Part shown: positions 60,501 through 64,000 of the stretch, in pieces | How the letters are laid out: the number at the start of each line of letters is the position of its first letter | How positions within the stretch are numbered: position 1 is the stretch's first letter | Assembly (NCBI GenBank): GCA_036345935.2 | Contig: JADWOT020000118.1 | Coordinates: 1-64,000, forward strand | Length of the DNA: 64,000 nt | Reading direction: 5' to 3' | DNA from: Taenia hydatigena | Lineage: Eukaryota; Platyhelminthes; Cestoda; Cyclophyllidea; Taeniidae | Notes under the pieces: generated by a model | Database searches by the model: none | What the model was told of the DNA's origin: nothing | What the model saw: the letters and a program-made list of their open reading frames with translations, nothing else | Position numbers and translations under genes: made by a program

Positions 60501-62370
60501 AGTGAATATTTATAAGAATTTCACCGAGAATGAACGAAAATTGCATGATGGACAAACAGTGCCAAGCACCAGGATGAACATAAAAGACGTTGTAATAGAA
60601 GCATGCCTCTTGCCATTGTCATTGACTTCACCGTTGGCATGCGTGTAGATCAAGCAGCAGCACGTGTTGCGAGCGACATGGTATTCGGTCTTGTTCTACC
60701 TGATGTCCAAATAGAATCGACACCGTGATGTGAGGCTAATTAAGACTGCACTACTTCACTTCTCAAAGATTACATTGATTAATCGAGTGGAGTCGAGCAA
60801 TCTCTCAAGTCGTGAGTCGCACTCTACCTCTCCGAGAACAAGTTTTTTTCTTAATGAGATCAAGCTGTTTAAGCTAAAACATTCTGAACGTTGTGGCGAA
60901 AAATCACTTTTACTCATTTTTTCGACTCAACAGCCGTGATGAGCCTAAGATTTATGTTTTTGGGGACGCAGCGGCATGAGGTCAGTCAAGTCTGTGTCAT
61001 TGCAAACATTCATACGCCAACATTCAGGGCCGATCCACGAGTTATTAACATATGCTTGTATTGTGCAGCTTTAGAGGGCCTTTTTGACGGCCTTTTCTGA
61101 TCCGTTGACAAAATTATGGAAGTGGATAATCTGACGTGAGCAGAGGCACTCCCTTCCATTGCCCTGTCTTGCCATTGCAAATTACGCACAGTCCTAATTA
61201 AATTTAATTGCCATGGGCTCTCTATTGTAGAGGACCTAACATTATAAGACACGCAACGCACCCACAGCATGCTGTATAACCAATAAATACGAAAACTAGT
61301 ATGAACGAAAGCAAAAAATGAACACTGAGGGCTCTAAGGACGACTCAGCACTGCGAAGTTTTCGCAGGCTTATGCTCACCGGCTTAACGCTGGGCTAGAT
61401 GCAATGCCTGCACCTCGTTGCATTCAAAACACAACCGTATGAAGTAACTTTGTGATTTGAAGACTTCGCTTTAAATGCGTTGTTAAAACCGGAATCTGCA
61501 ATTTTGTAGTTAACGTAAAATTAAACAGCGTCTCAGTGGAAGTCCTGTAGCTAACTCATTCGCATGAACAATCCTTAGGTTAAATAAAACTGATAGCTTA
61601 CTAGTAAAAAACGCTTAAATGCTCTGCGGACCCCACCAAAGCTCATCTAATTTTGTTTCGATGACATAGAATCAGCAAGGGTGTTCTACGATACACGGAG
61701 CAAACTGAACAATGTGCAATTAGGTCAGTTAAGAGGTTTCAAACATGTGTGGAATGAGATGCTAAAGTGATCTCACGAGGTGGCTGGCAAAAACACCAGG
61801 ATCGATCTAATTTTGCCACTCAGATCAAAACGAGTGCTCATTGACTTAGCGTTTTATTTGTTAATAACCTAGCACAAGATCTTCATTGGTAAACTCGCAT
61901 ATCTATGCACGTTGACATGAGCATAAATGTATTCGCCCTTATTTCCTTAGGTATAAATGAAAATGGAAAAGCGCATCTCTAAATGGAATAAAGCCTGCTA
62001 TTTTGGTGCCGAAGCGAGTGTGATTGTTATTAAAATGACGGCTCTGAGCATCACAGAGCACATTGCGAAATTGCATAAAACCATCCTGATGACGAGCATG
62101 TCGTGGTCCATGAGATCACGCAACAAATCTTACAGCGCTTGCAGTGGTCCAAGCGCATATGATTAACAGTCGAAATTCAGCCAAATCTTCGAGCAACATA
62201 AACCTGTGTCAGAGTTTACTGTAATTAACTTCGTCCTTCCTTGTTCTCCAAATGATGAGCTGCTTTTGATTTAACTTTCCCCAGCTGAGTATAACAAGCT
62301 CTTTATCAATAAAGAACATTAGTGCATTAGGCATTTCGGAGGGCAAAAAACATTGCTCTTGTTCTACAAA
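57546..62370. other. Unassigned DNA
   Basis: The 129-codon frame at 57584-57973 has no recognised family. Segments near 60130-60180 and 61205-61255 share CCATGGGCTCT and following bases, which suggests another low-copy diverged repeat. Confidence 0.5.
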
Positions 62371-62453
62371 CAAGGTAACGGGCCGCAGATGGGACCCGGA
62401 CCCGCAATCTTAGGAGTAAACGAAGATGCGTTATCCATCGCGCCACTACGGAT
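62371..62453 (-). repeat. tRNA-Arg-like SINE head
   Basis: AGTGGCGCGATGGATAACGC on the minus strand is close to the arginine tRNA D arm (GTGGCGCAATGGATAACGC). The anticodon stem ATCTT/AAGAT encloses an 11-base loop, so it is not functional. GCGGGTCCGGGTCCC stands for the T arm. The flanking body is too diverged to align. Confidence 0.52.
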
Positions 62454-62929
62454 CTGATTTTATTATCTTCCTGGTTTCATTGATCCATTGCTATGGCTAC
62501 TAGCACTCCTCTTTACTCCCCATTGCATGGTACTTAGTGAAACTGCTTCTCAGCATGGCCTGTGTGCCGACACTTCCGATGCAGAATAGCACCACGCTAC
62601 ACGAACAGTGATGATGCGATGCACTACATTTACTTTCTTCTTGTGTGCGTAATTCCGTTCGATTGATCGCCGCTGGTGGTGACAACTACAAAATGGAAGT
62701 TTAAAGGCAGCCTGAGGATAACGCAAATGAGACCAATGCGATTGAGGTGAGCAAGTGGTTAATGGCGGCTGATAGTAACGCAGTGGTAGTGGATGTTGGG
62801 TCACTCTTTTAGCTTAGTCGAATAATAGAACCGTGGATATAATGAGCCGGTCAAGAATTAGAGCTTCTCTAGTGGCGTGACTATTGTCTTCCATCTCTCC
62901 TTCCTGTACCCTGCAATCTACGGTCATTT

Positions 62930-63012
62930 GTCAGGCTGTGCGAGTGGATTGAGGTAGCATCATCACCGACACATCAACGTCACAGGTTCAAAGTGCAGTG
63001 ATTGGCACTCAG
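62930..63012 (+). repeat. Possible tRNA-Ser/Leu-like relic
   Basis: GCGAGTGGATTGAGGTAGC resembles the D arm of type II tRNAs, and CACAGGTTCAAAGTGC about 40 bases on resembles a B box. Stems are not clear. This is the weakest tRNA-like call. Confidence 0.22.
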
Positions 63013-64000
63013 GACGTTGAGCCCTGCGACTCTTCTCCAATTCTGACCCACGGAATACCTCTAAATGCCCCCTTTATGAGGGAAGAAGTTTTTGTATGCC
63101 CAAGCATTTGCAGGCAAGCGGGTTAATGTAGGGCTGGATTTTCACATGACACCTTCGATGCTTTGAGACAGAAGAAGCTTTAAGGCACCCTTAATGCCCG
63201 TAGGCACATAACATGTACAGCGGTACTTATTTGCCGATCCAGGAAGTTCGTGAAGTAAGTATTCATTTTGACTTTCCTGATCTTTTGTCTAGACCTTTGT
63301 GAGATGAGCAGCAGAGTCTGCACTCTGTCCTGTTAGACGACTTTCAGAGCTCCAAGCTGCTTCTTGTTTGCAAATGAATAAGCTCCTATCCATTCGCACA
63401 TCAAAAGCGCATCTCGAACATTTGATACTACTTAGGTGTCTAGCAATTACAATTGCGCAGCAAGGTATGTAGAGAACGGATTTGACTAGAGATGACTGGT
63501 GAATGATTTCGGGTGCTTACGCGTGTTTAGACTATCATGGCTTGTTGTATCCGCAATTATTGGCCTGCCTGGTATGCATGCTAAAAGAATTGGGAATTTT
63601 TCCTACCAGAGAAATGCAGAGCTCATACTCACTACCATAATAGAGATTTCTTGGTCGCACGAAACACACACATTTTACCACACCTGACTATAAAGATTTT
63701 GGATTAGGCACAAGGCTTCTAAGCCCTGCATGCTCAGAAATCACGGAATAACTCTGCATCTACTCATATCCATTTGTATGCATTTGCGTCTTATTTGTGC
63801 AGGCAAGTGAATGTGTGCGCAATGCATATTCGTGTGTGAAGATAAAGATGTGGTTATGCGCTTGTGCTTGCATTCCGACGCACATTATGTGGTCTGAAAA
63901 ATGTGTAGCAATGAAAGTTGTAGAATTCATGATGCAACTATTGGTCCCGCTGAGGTCGGATAACAGTCGGCATAAACTGCAAAGTATTTGCAACAAACAA
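63013..64000. other. Unassigned right end of the window
   Basis: Nothing recognised. Features crossing the right edge cannot be excluded. Confidence 0.5.

Noticed and set aside
61957..62166. Frame ending in an H-x4-H pair, considered a fifth zinc finger
   Set aside because: No C-x2-C lies 12 residues before the first His.
1..64000. CRISPR arrays, rRNA, phage or bacterial operons
   Set aside because: No regularly spaced identical repeats, no 5S/18S/28S signature and no long contiguous coding frames. The recognised genes are intron-split.

Overview
The window looks like a gene-poor, repeat-rich stretch of an invertebrate nuclear genome. It is AT-rich, the two recognisable genes are split by spliceosomal introns, relics of tRNA-derived SINEs are scattered through it, and no bacterial-style operon or Shine-Dalgarno pattern is seen. 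I cannot assign the phylum. The AIMP1/p43-type protein only says that it is a eukaryote, most likely an animal.

Layout. 1-3.7 kb: GC-richer and purine-rich repeats, with a degenerate 90-bp tandem duplication. 3.7-22 kb: mostly unassigned DNA with scattered tRNA-derived SINE relics and a fragment of a large repeat (R1). 22.9-34.3 kb: old, long repeats of two linked families (R1, R2), all on the same strand. 34.9-39.5 kb (minus strand): a complete four-exon AIMP1 (p43/EMAP-II) gene, lying between two repeat blocks. 39.5-45.5 kb: unassigned DNA with two facing tRNA-like relics near 44 kb. 45.6-50.7 kb: the most complete R1+R2 block. 51.97-52.73 kb (minus strand): a compact multi-exon C2H2 zinc-finger gene or gene part with four fingers. 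53-64 kb: more SINE relics and unassigned DNA.

The two points most worth attention are both genic. (1) The AIMP1 gene gives an intact 253-residue protein only if introns 2 and 3 are removed at donors that are not GT (GATAGC and ATAAGT), while intron 1 has a perfect GTAAGT. (2) Four C2H2 fingers with one shared spacing are spread over four tiny exons separated by 62-94 bp introns, and all splice phases agree. The repeats add a third point: copies that differ widely over kilobases carry islands of about 110-130 bp that are identical or nearly so.

All calls come from reading the sequence by eye. Repeat boundaries are good to about 20-50 bases. Large stretches remain unexplained and are stated as such.
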